Of a stretch of DNA of 8,321 nt, positions 1 to 5,440 are shown piece by piece. Origin of the DNA: an uncultured Erysipelotrichaceae bacterium. GTDB taxonomy: Bacteria; Bacillota_I; Bacilli_A; RF39; UBA660. The notes under the pieces were generated by a model. The model was not told where the DNA came from. It did no database searches and was given only the letters and a program-made list of their open reading frames with translations. Where the stretch lies: positions 1 to 8,321 of the forward strand of contig CACYEG010000005.1 of the NCBI GenBank assembly GCA_902773365.1, written 5' to 3'. How positions within the stretch are numbered: position 1 is the stretch's first letter; each line of letters opens with the position of its first letter. Position numbers and translations under genes: made by a program.

Positions 1-209
1 AAAAGTTGAATAAGTTTTTATCATTAAATAAAAAAATAAAGAAAATACCAAATGAAAAATATATGTATAATAAAATCAAATCTAAGGGAGTATTAATAGA
101 ATTTGGATTTATTTCTAATGCCAACGATAGAGAAAATTTAAATAAGGAAGAATATAAAACAAATTTGGCAAATGTAATAATATCTGGAATAGAAGATTAT
201 CTAATGTAA
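1..209 (+). CDS. N-acetylmuramoyl-L-alanine amidase, C-terminal end (CwlD-like, partial)
   Basis: This is the last part of a gene that begins before the window; the reading frame is open from base 3 and runs into a TAA at 207-209. The roughly 67 visible residues match the C-terminus of Amidase_3 zinc amidases: the strand GVLIEFGFISN followed by N-x-x-E-x-x-x-L, then an A-x-x-I-x-x-G-I-x-x-Y helix. The glutamate in IEFGF corresponds to the conserved active-site glutamate of the family. These enzymes cut the bond between N-acetylmuramic acid and the L-alanine of the peptide stem in peptidoglycan, outside the cell membrane. The ending resembles CwlD, the sporulation amidase, but the catalytic N-terminal part and any signal peptide lie outside the window, so the subfamily is a guess. 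A TTG at 6-8 could be read as a start but would leave no catalytic domain. Confidence 0.78.
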   Translation, partial: KLNKFLSLNKKIKKIPNEKYMYNKIKSKGVLIEFGFISNANDRENLNKEEYKTNLANVIISGIEDYLM

Positions 210-221
210 AATATACATTAT

Positions 222-245
222 AAAAATATAGATGCTATCTTTTTA
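222..245 (+). terminator. weak terminator candidate after the amidase gene
   Basis: A short hairpin AGAT-GCT-ATCT at 230-240 is followed directly by a T run (240-244), and an A run at 222-226 can pair with those Ts if a three-base bulge is allowed. It lies 20 nt after the amidase stop and just before the next promoter, where a terminator is expected. The stem is only 4 bp of solid pairing and AT-rich, so this is a weak call. Confidence 0.3.
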
Positions 246-251
246 TTGAAG

Positions 252-272
252 TTTGTAGTATAATTCTACTAA
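252..272 (+). promoter_or_regulatory. abi promoter -10 box inside an inverted repeat
   Basis: A perfect TATAAT stands at 259-264. It is the centre of an inverted repeat whose arms TTTGTAG (252-258) and CTACTAA (266-272) match at 6 of 7 positions. No good -35 is present at 17-bp spacing (236-241 reads TATCTT). The expected start of transcription is about 271, which would leave a leader of only ~12 nt before the ATG at 283. The dyad would therefore act as DNA, as an operator overlapping the core promoter, rather than as an RNA hairpin. The promoter is likely; the operator role is inference. Confidence 0.5.
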
Positions 273-282
273 GGTGGTAATA

Positions 283-1209
283 ATGCAAAAGACATTTAAG
301 ACAATCGACGAGCAAGTGGACATTTTGCGTGAAAAAGGAATGATCATCGATGATGAATTGTACGTAAAGGATATTCTTTTAAGAGAAAATTATTTCTTTT
401 TAAGTGGATATAGGCACCCGTTTCTAATAGATAGTAAATCAAGAAAATATAAAAAAGGAACAAATTTTAATGAATTATATTCTTTATTTGAATTTGATAG
501 GCAGCTCCGAAACATTATTTTTAAAAATATGCTTATTATTGAAAACAATTTAAAAAGTATTGCATCATACCAACTTTCTAAAAACTATGGGTATAAAGAG
601 AAAGATTATTTAAGAGTTACAAATTTTGATACGAGAAGTGAAAAGGTTAGGCAAGTTAACGATTTAATAAGAAAAATAAAAAGACAGATAAGGATTAATG
701 GAGGGCAACACTCAGCGACAACCCATTATATATATAATTATGGATATATTCCTTTGTGGGTAGCTATTAAGGTTTTATCTTTTGGTATAGTTTGTGAATT
801 ATTTGCCATAATGAAAAGAAGAGATCAAGAGGAAATAGCAAAGATATTTGGATTGAGTGTAGAGGAACTATTAGTTTTTTTACCAATACTTGCTAATTAT
901 AGAAATTTATGCGCACATGAGGACATCCTATATAATCATAGAACTGCGGCGATGATACCTGTAAATAAGTATCATGAAAAATTCAATCTTACTAAAGAAA
1001 TTCCAGAATCTCTTCAAGGGCGGAATGATTTATTTGCTCTCATATTGATTCTTAAACATTTATTGAGAGATGAAGAATTCAGATTACTGATTCAAGAAAT
1101 AGATTATGAAAAATGTAGGTTAGAGGGAAGATTAAAAACCATAAGCATCGATGAGATTTTAAAGAAAATGGGCTTTCCAATAGACTATACTGAAATATTA
1201 AATATGTAA
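283..1209 (+). CDS. Abi family (Abi_2, AbiD/AbiF-type) HEPN-domain protein, probable RNase
   Basis: A 308-residue protein of the Abi_2 family, first known from lactococcal phage abortive infection. Family marks are the N-terminal FKTIDEQVDILREKGM segment, NYFFLSGYRHPF (~36-47), the helix FEFDRQLRNIIF (~69-80) with a following IENNLKSIA, YIPLWVAIKVLSFG (~155-168), and the HEPN signature RNLCAH, R207-x4-H212, in the context LANYRNLCAHEDILYN. HEPN proteins with R-x4-6-H often cleave RNA, so a metal-independent RNase that limits growth or phage is the likely role; this is inference. No membrane segment or signal peptide is seen, so it should be cytosolic. ATG at 283 is preferred over an in-frame GTG at 274 because the AAGGTGG ribosome site (271-277) overlaps that GTG and is correctly spaced for 283. 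The htrA-like gene follows after 12 nt with no visible promoter, so the two are probably co-transcribed. No partner antitoxin gene is adjacent. Confidence 0.88.
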   Translation: MQKTFKTIDEQVDILREKGMIIDDELYVKDILLRENYFFLSGYRHPFLIDSKSRKYKKGTNFNELYSLFEFDRQLRNIIFKNMLIIENNLKSIASYQLSKNYGYKEKDYLRVTNFDTRSEKVRQVNDLIRKIKRQIRINGGQHSATTHYIYNYGYIPLWVAIKVLSFGIVCELFAIMKRRDQEEIAKIFGLSVEELLVFLPILANYRNLCAHEDILYNHRTAAMIPVNKYHEKFNLTKEIPESLQGRNDLFALILILKHLLRDEEFRLLIQEIDYEKCRLEGRLKTISIDEILKKMGFPIDYTEILNM

Positions 1210-1221
1210 TGGAGGAATAAT

Positions 1222-2334
1222 ATGAATAAAGGAAAATTATCGACATTTTTAACAGTTATTTTATCGATGGTAGTCGGTGCGACTATTACGTATGGAATTA
1301 TTTATTATTTATACCCTAGTGCTAGTGGAGAAAATACTGTAATTAACCGCACTGAAAAAAAAGTTACTATTACAGATGATGGAATTGCTGATGCTGTAGA
1401 AAAACTATATGACTCAGTAGTAGTTGTCGGAGTATACCAAAATGACGAAATAGTTTCTAGTGGTACTGGTTTTGTTTATAAAAAAGCAAATGGAAAAGCA
1501 TATATTTTAACTAATAATCACGTTGTAAGCATGTATGATAAAAATAAAGAAGTACGAATCATGTTTACTGATAGAGATGAAATAAAAGCAAGCATAGAGG
1601 GAACTGATGAATATTCCGACCTTGCAGTATTATCAATCAGCGATAAAAATGTGGAAAGTGTCGCAGAAATTGGAAGCAGCGAAGATAGCCGTATTGGCGA
1701 TACTGTATTTACTTTAGGAGCACCGCTTGATACAGAATTTTATTGGTCAGTTACTCGTGGCGTTCTAAGTGGTAAAGATAGAATGGTGGAAGTAAGTTTA
1801 TCTGATACAGATAATAAAGATGTGGTTATGAAAGTACTTCAAACTGATGCTTCGATAAATTCCGGAAATAGTGGAGGACCTTTAGCAAATGCAAATGGAG
1901 AAGTTATTGGTATTACTAATATGAAACTGGTATCAGAAGGTGTCGAGGGAATTGGCTTTGCAATTCCTATTGAGGATGCCATAACCTTTGCAGAAATGAT
2001 TATTAAAGGAGAAACAGTTCAAAGACCTCTATTGGGAGCTCAAATGTTAAATTTAACTGAAAGGTATTATCTATATAGAGAGGGAATTACGTTAAATACA
2101 GAATTAAAAGAAGGTGTCGTTTTAGTTAAGATTCAATCTGGAAGCCCAGCTGATAAGGCAGGATTAAAAAGAGGAGACATCATCACTAAATTCGGCGATT
2201 ACAAAGTACGAAGTGTAGCATCTCTTAGATATGCCTTATATAAGCATTCTGTCGGTGATGAAGTAGAAGTTACTTTTGAAAGAAATGGAAAAAAAGAATC
2301 ATTAAAACTAAAATTAAGTGCAGCTAGCGAATAG
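1222..2334 (+). CDS. HtrA/DegP-type membrane-anchored serine protease with PDZ domain
   Basis: A 370-residue S1C protease. An N-terminal hydrophobic segment (about 8-31) anchors it in the membrane with the rest outside. The trypsin-like domain (~55-262) carries the full triad: H100 in LTNNHVV, D133 in YSDLAVL and S217 in SGNSGGPL. A single PDZ domain follows (~270-366), with GVVLVKIQSGSPADKAGLKRGDII. This is the usual anchor-protease-PDZ plan and normal length for Bacillota HtrA/HtrB/YyxA proteins. Such enzymes degrade or refold damaged proteins at the cell surface under envelope stress. The ribosome site GGAGG (1211-1215) fits the ATG at 1222. It follows the abi gene by 12 nt, and its last codons and TAG stop form part of a terminator hairpin. 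In Bacillus subtilis an orthologue (yyxA/htrC) sits beside walJ near rlmH; here it lies apart from them, upstream of rpsF. The exact paralogue (htrA, htrB or htrC) cannot be told. Confidence 0.93.
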   Translation: MNKGKLSTFLTVILSMVVGATITYGIIYYLYPSASGENTVINRTEKKVTITDDGIADAVEKLYDSVVVVGVYQNDEIVSSGTGFVYKKANGKAYILTNNHVVSMYDKNKEVRIMFTDRDEIKASIEGTDEYSDLAVLSISDKNVESVAEIGSSEDSRIGDTVFTLGAPLDTEFYWSVTRGVLSGKDRMVEVSLSDTDNKDVVMKVLQTDASINSGNSGGPLANANGEVIGITNMKLVSEGVEGIGFAIPIEDAITFAEMIIKGETVQRPLLGAQMLNLTERYYLYREGITLNTELKEGVVLVKIQSGSPADKAGLKRGDIITKFGDYKVRSVASLRYALYKHSVGDEVEVTFERNGKKESLKLKLSAASE

Positions 2335-2346
2335 CTGCATTTTTTT
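2319..2346 (+). terminator. intrinsic terminator overlapping the htrA-like stop codon
   Basis: TGCAGCTA (2319-2326) pairs perfectly over 8 bp with TAGCTGCA (2332-2339) across a five-base GCGAA loop, followed by seven Ts (2340-2346). The 3' arm begins with the TAG stop (2332-2334), so the 5' arm and loop encode the final residues of the protease. A strong promoter starts 12 bp later, so this separates the protease transcript from the rpsF operon. Confidence 0.9.
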
Positions 2347-2357
2347 AAATATTTATC

Positions 2358-2386
2358 TTGAATAATTAGTTGGCGTTTGCTATAAT
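2358..2386 (+). promoter_or_regulatory. rpsF operon promoter (sigma-A type, extended -10)
   Basis: TTGAAT at 2358-2363 and TATAAT at 2381-2386 are separated by exactly 17 bp, and the -10 is preceded by TGC (2378-2380), an extended -10 motif. Transcription should start near 2393, giving a leader of about 64 nt before rpsF. The near-consensus make-up fits a highly expressed ribosomal protein operon. Confidence 0.85.
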
Positions 2387-2392
2387 ACCATC

Positions 2393-2456
2393 GAGATGTG
2401 AGATCTCTTTGCTTTAGTTAAAATCTAAAGCCGTTTAGACCAAAAGGAGGTGTATT
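2393..2456 (+). promoter_or_regulatory. rpsF leader, candidate S6:S18 autoregulatory RNA element
   Basis: The leader holds a hairpin GCTTTAG/CTAAAGC (2411-2417 with 2425-2431, seven-base loop), and CCG (2431-2433) sits directly at its 3' foot. A known leader motif of rpsF operons shows a CCG trinucleotide in a bulge between a hairpin and an outer stem, mimicking the S6:S18 site in 16S rRNA and bound by that complex. An imperfect outer pairing of TCT (2404-2406) with AGA (2437-2439) is possible. A competing hairpin, TCTAAA/TTTAGA (2424-2429 with 2434-2439), puts GCCG in its loop. A further small hairpin GAGAT/ATCTC (2393-2397 with 2403-2407) opens the transcript. The ribosome site AGGAGG is at 2445-2450, so structure here could affect rpsF translation. 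The fit to the motif's outer stem is weak. Confidence 0.55.
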
Positions 2457-2747
2457 ATGAACAAATATGAATTAATGTTTATAGTAAAGACCACAATGGA
2501 AAGCGAAGAAGCTTCAAAAATTGCTAAGAGTTATGAAAAGGCTGTTAGCGAAAATGGTGGTAAAACTACAAACTTCAAGGACATGGGTCAAAAGAAGTTA
2601 GCTTATGCAATTAAAAAGCAAGTAAACGGTTTTTACTATGTAATTAATTTCGATGGAACTAGTGCAACAGTTAAAGAGCTAGACCGTCGTTTAGGACTAG
2701 ATGAAAATATTATTAGACATCTAATTATCAGACTAGATGAAGAGTAG
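2457..2747 (+). CDS. rpsF: 30S ribosomal protein S6
   Basis: A 96-residue protein, the usual size of S6. It opens with MNKYELMFIVKT and carries GQKKLAYAIKKQVNGFYYVINF (typed as the conserved lysine-rich strand and following beta strand) and the ending LDENIIRHLIIRLDEE, all typical of S6. S6 sits on the platform of the 30S subunit and binds 16S rRNA as a heterodimer with S18, which is encoded two genes downstream. AGGAGG at 2445-2450, six bases before the ATG, fixes the start. It is the first gene of the rpsF-ssb-rpsR unit and is probably autoregulated by S6:S18 at the leader. It is followed 11 nt later by ssb, whose ribosome site overlaps the rpsF stop codon. Confidence 0.97.
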   Translation: MNKYELMFIVKTTMESEEASKIAKSYEKAVSENGGKTTNFKDMGQKKLAYAIKKQVNGFYYVINFDGTSATVKELDRRLGLDENIIRHLIIRLDEE

Positions 2748-2758
2748 GAGAAGTATTC

Positions 2759-3265
2759 ATGAATAGAACATTTTTAGTAGGAAGAATAACAGCTGATCCT
2801 GAACTTAGAACAACACCAAATGGTATTGCAACTACAAGAATAACTGTTGCCGTTAATAGAATGCCAAATGCAAATGGAGAAAGAGTTGCAGACTTTATCA
2901 ATGTAGTAGTGTGGAGAAGACAAGCAGAAAATGTAGCAAAATATTGTACAAAAGGATCGCTTGTTGGAGTTGAAGGTAGACTTCAATCAAGGAGTTATGA
3001 TGCACAAGATGGAACAAGAAGATATGTTACAGAAGTAATAGCTGATAACATTACATTCTTGGGAAGTAAAAATGCTAGCCAAGGTGGATTTGTTCCAAGT
3101 GAAAATAACAACACAGCTATGGAAAACAATAATTTTCCACAAGATGATGTGGCTTTCCCAACAGGTGAAGAAATAGCGACTCCAACAGTTGATGTGAGTG
3201 AAGAAGATCCTTTTAAGGATTATGGATCAGAAGTCGTTTTAAGTGACGATGACCTACCATTTTAA
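2759..3265 (+). CDS. ssb: single-stranded DNA-binding protein SSB
   Basis: A 168-residue SSB. An OB-fold (~1-103) starts MNRTFLVGRITADPELR and includes the aromatic W52 in VVVWRRQAENV, GSLVGVEGRLQSRSY (~67-80) and RYVTEVIADNITFL. A low-complexity Asn- and acid-rich linker (~104-160) leads to the acidic tip DDDLPF (163-168), the docking peptide for replication and repair partners. The protein coats single-stranded DNA during replication, recombination and repair. The ribosome site AGGAG (2746-2750) overlaps the rpsF TAG. Its place between rpsF and rpsR is the standard Bacillota arrangement, and it matches SsbA of Bacillus in length and tail. The name ssb is safe; whether the genome has a second SSB cannot be seen. 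Confidence 0.97.
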   Translation: MNRTFLVGRITADPELRTTPNGIATTRITVAVNRMPNANGERVADFINVVVWRRQAENVAKYCTKGSLVGVEGRLQSRSYDAQDGTRRYVTEVIADNITFLGSKNASQGGFVPSENNNTAMENNNFPQDDVAFPTGEEIATPTVDVSEEDPFKDYGSEVVLSDDDLPF

Positions 3266-3282
3266 AGAAAGGAGAATATTTT

Positions 3283-3498
3283 ATGGCTGAATTTCGTCGT
3301 AAAAAGAAAAAAGTATGTCAAATGTGCGCTGGAAAAAGCGTAGATTATAAAGATGTAATGATCATATCTAAATATATAAATGAAAAAGGTAAAATAATGC
3401 CTAGAAGAATGACTGGTGCTTGTGCAAAGCATCAAAGATGTATTGCAGAACAGATCAAAAGAGCACGTTTTATGGCTTTAATACCATTTGTTAAATAA
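3283..3498 (+). CDS. rpsR: 30S ribosomal protein S18, zinc-binding (C+) form
   Basis: A 71-residue S18 with the core DYKDV (21-25), GKIMPRRMTG (36-45), AKHQR (48-52) and IKRARFMALIP (58-68). S18 pairs with S6 on the 30S platform. This copy has C12-x2-C15 near the N-terminus and C47-x2-H50-x2-C53 in place of the usual T-N-A-K-Y-Q-R-K type sequence. That gives a likely four-ligand zinc site (C12, C15, C47 and C53 or H50). S18 is among the ribosomal proteins known to occur in cysteine-containing (C+) and cysteine-free (C-) versions. The ribosome site AAAGGAG (3268-3274) is eight bases before the ATG. It ends the rpsF operon, with a terminator about 40 nt downstream. Confidence 0.96.
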   Translation: MAEFRRKKKKVCQMCAGKSVDYKDVMIISKYINEKGKIMPRRMTGACAKHQRCIAEQIKRARFMALIPFVK

Positions 3499-3536
3499 AA
3501 CTGCATACTTTAGTTATTGATAAATAAAGGAAAAAT

Positions 3537-3566
3537 AATCTGACACCTCATTGTGTTGGGTTTTTT
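3537..3566 (+). terminator. terminator of the rpsF-ssb-rpsR operon
   Basis: TCTGACAC (3539-3546) pairs with GTGTTGGG (3553-3560) through five Watson-Crick and three G-U pairs, with a six-base loop, and the flanking AA pairs with the first Ts. Six Ts follow (3561-3566). Its position after rpsR and before the rplI promoter supports it. Confidence 0.72.
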
Positions 3567-3585
3567 ATTTCTTTTTTTTTACACA

Positions 3586-3597
3586 TTTGCTATAATA
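3586..3597 (+). promoter_or_regulatory. rplI operon promoter (extended -10)
   Basis: TATAAT at 3591-3596 is preceded by TGC (3588-3590). The 12 bases TTTGCTATAATA are identical to the core of the rpsF promoter (2376-2387). No good -35 exists at 17-bp spacing; the region upstream is a T-rich tract (3561-3580). Transcription would begin near 3603, only ~17 nt before the rplI ATG. Confidence 0.7.
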
Positions 3598-3619
3598 TAA
3601 ATACCCATGGAGGTGGCTT

Positions 3620-4057
3620 ATGAAAGTTATACTTTTACAAGATGTTAAAAAACAAGGGAAAAAAGATGATATTCTAGAAGTCAGTGATGGATATGCAAAA
3701 AACTTTTTAATAAAAAACAAATTGGCAGTTCCATACACAAAAACTAGTAAGTCAATCTTAGACGCAGAAGTTGATAAAAGAGAGAAAGATGAAACAAATT
3801 TAATTAAGTCGTGTGAAGACTTGAAGAAAAAACTGGAAGGCAAAGATTTTAGTTTTACTTTCAAAAGTGGAAAAGATGGAAAACTTTTTGGAACCGTATC
3901 AACAAAACAGTTAAGTGATGAACTAAAAAAGAGTGGCTTCGATATCGACAAAAAGAAAATCGATATGCCTATAAAAATAGATAGATTGGGAGTATATAAT
4001 ATAACAATTAATTTACATAAAAAAGTTGTTGCAACAATAAAAGTCCATATTTGTTAA
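3620..4057 (+). CDS. rplI: 50S ribosomal protein L9
   Basis: A 145-residue L9, within a few residues of the family norm of about 148-150. The N-terminal RNA-binding domain (~1-50) has the signature MKVILLQDVKKQGKK with V-S-D-G-Y-A-K-N-F-L. A charged connecting helix (~42-74) leads to the C-terminal domain (~75-145) containing GKDGKLFGTVS and RLGVYNITINLHKKVVATIKV. L9 binds 23S rRNA near the base of the L1 stalk and helps keep the reading frame. The ribosome site GGAGGTGG (3609-3616) fits the ATG at 3620. It is the first gene after its own promoter and is followed 12 nt later by dnaB, as in Bacillus rplI-dnaC. Confidence 0.97.
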   Translation: MKVILLQDVKKQGKKDDILEVSDGYAKNFLIKNKLAVPYTKTSKSILDAEVDKREKDETNLIKSCEDLKKKLEGKDFSFTFKSGKDGKLFGTVSTKQLSDELKKSGFDIDKKKIDMPIKIDRLGVYNITINLHKKVVATIKVHIC

Positions 4058-4069
4058 GGAAGTGATTAT

Positions 4070-5440
4070 ATGGCTGGTAGAAAACTACCGCAAAATATAG
4101 AAGCGGAAATGTCAGTTTTGAGTGCATGCTTACTTATGAAGAGTGCAGCTGATAAAGTATGTGAAGAATTGATTCCAGAGATGTTTTATAATGATGCAAA
4201 CAAAAAAATATTCGAAGCAATTTATAATTTGCACGAAGCCAAAAAACCAGTTGACATGATGACTCTAACAAACGAATTAGAGAACAACAATACTTTGGCT
4301 TTGATTGGTGGTGTAGAATATTTAAGTGATGTCGTCGATTCAATAGTAAGTGCCGCTAATCTTGACTATTATATTAACATCGTACAAGAAAAATATTTAC
4401 GTCGTAGATTAATTGAAGTTTCTACTAATATTACGACCAGTGCTTATGAAGAAGATAGCGATACCAATGAAGTAGTAGACAATGCTGAAAAACAGATTTT
4501 TACTGTTACTAAAGAAAGAAAAGCAGGAGAATTTAAAAGTATTAGTGAGGTATTACGAACAACTCAGTCGAAGCTCGAAGCGTTAGCACAAAATGGATCT
4601 ACAATTACTGGTTTGCCAACAGGATTCACTGATATTGATATTATGACTAGTGGTCTACATGAAAATGAGCTAATAATAATTGCAGCGCGTCCTGCAATGG
4701 GTAAAACAGCATTTGGATTAAATCTTGCGGTTAATGCAGCGCTTTCTACAACTAAGGCAGTTGCCATTTTTAACTTAGAAATGGGTGCTGAACAACTTGC
4801 TGAGCGTATGATAAGTTCAGTGGGTGGTATTGACATGGGAAAACTCAAAACAGGTCAATTAGACGATAAAGACTGGCAAAAAGTAAACGAAGCAATGAGT
4901 GAGCTAGGAGAGACAAATATTTATATAGAAGACTTATCGGGCATTACTGTTGGAGATATTCGGGCAAAATGTAGGCGCCTTGCTAACTCTGAAAAAGGCT
5001 TAGGATTAGTAGTTATCGACTACTTACAGTTGATTCAGGGAGGCGCAAGATATGCCGGAAACCGTCAACAAGAAGTATCAGAGATATCTAGATCATTAAA
5101 GACGATGGCCCTAGAGCTAAAAGTTCCAGTAGTCGCTCTAGCGCAACTATCCCGCGGAGTAGAATTGCGTGAAGATAAAAGGCCAATTATGAGTGATCTA
5201 AGAGAATCGGGATCTATCGAACAGGATGCAGATATCGTATCTTTCTTATATAGAGATGACTACTATAATCCAGAAAAATATAAAGATATCAGCGGTAATA
5301 CAAGCGTTACAGAATTCATAATAGGAAAACACCGTAGTGGAAGCACAGGAACTGTAGAATTGTTATTCGAAAAGAACTTCATGAACTTCAGTAATTATAT
5401 AAAAGAAAAAGGTGGAGTAGATGAAAAAAAACAAGATTAG
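4070..5440 (+). CDS. dnaB: replicative DNA helicase DnaB (DnaC of Bacillus)
   Basis: A 456-residue hexameric helicase of full family length. The N-terminal domain (~1-105) begins with LPQNIEAEMSVL, then a linker helix, then the RecA-like domain (~180-445). Walker A is ARPAMGKT (206-213), the catalytic glutamate is E237 in FNLEMG, Walker B is VVIDYLQ (D317), and the arginine-finger region is GKHRSGSTG (K420, R422). It unwinds the fork on the lagging-strand template and recruits primase. The ribosome site AAGGAAGTG overlaps the rplI stop. Its 3' end overlaps the next gene by 20 nt, suggesting translational coupling. No intein or frameshift is seen. Confidence 0.97.
   Translation: MAGRKLPQNIEAEMSVLSACLLMKSAADKVCEELIPEMFYNDANKKIFEAIYNLHEAKKPVDMMTLTNELENNNTLALIGGVEYLSDVVDSIVSAANLDYYINIVQEKYLRRRLIEVSTNITTSAYEEDSDTNEVVDNAEKQIFTVTKERKAGEFKSISEVLRTTQSKLEALAQNGSTITGLPTGFTDIDIMTSGLHENELIIIAARPAMGKTAFGLNLAVNAALSTTKAVAIFNLEMGAEQLAERMISSVGGIDMGKLKTGQLDDKDWQKVNEAMSELGETNIYIEDLSGITVGDIRAKCRRLANSEKGLGLVVIDYLQLIQGGARYAGNRQQEVSEISRSLKTMALELKVPVVALAQLSRGVELREDKRPIMSDLRESGSIEQDADIVSFLYRDDYYNPEKYKDISGNTSVTEFIIGKHRSGSTGTVELLFEKNFMNFSNYIKEKGGVDEKKQD

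Noticed and set aside
6..209. Small complete protein starting at TTG 6
   Set aside because: The frame is open to the window edge and the sequence is the C-terminal end of an amidase, so it is a cut gene rather than a small protein.
246..251. TTGAAG as the -35 of the abi promoter
   Set aside because: It is only 7 bp from the TATAAT, too close for a sigma-A promoter.
274..282. GTG at 274 as the start of the abi gene
   Set aside because: The GTG lies within the AAGGTGG ribosome site, which is correctly spaced for the ATG at 283.
210..282. Noncoding RNA partner of the Abi protein in the upstream gap
   Set aside because: The gap is taken up by a weak terminator, the -10 box and the ribosome site; I see no stable structured RNA, although a very short one cannot be excluded.
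283..1209. Cas13 effector or a CRISPR locus
   Set aside because: The protein is 308 residues with one HEPN motif, and no direct-repeat array is seen anywhere in the window.
3578..3583. TTTACA as the -35 of the rplI promoter
   Set aside because: The spacer to TATAAT would be 7 bp; the extended -10 alone is the better explanation.
3565..3951. Reverse-strand open frame of 128 codons over rplI
   Set aside because: It is opposite a clear L9 gene, is rich in Ser/Phe/Lys as expected of the complement of a Lys-rich gene, and matches no family I know.
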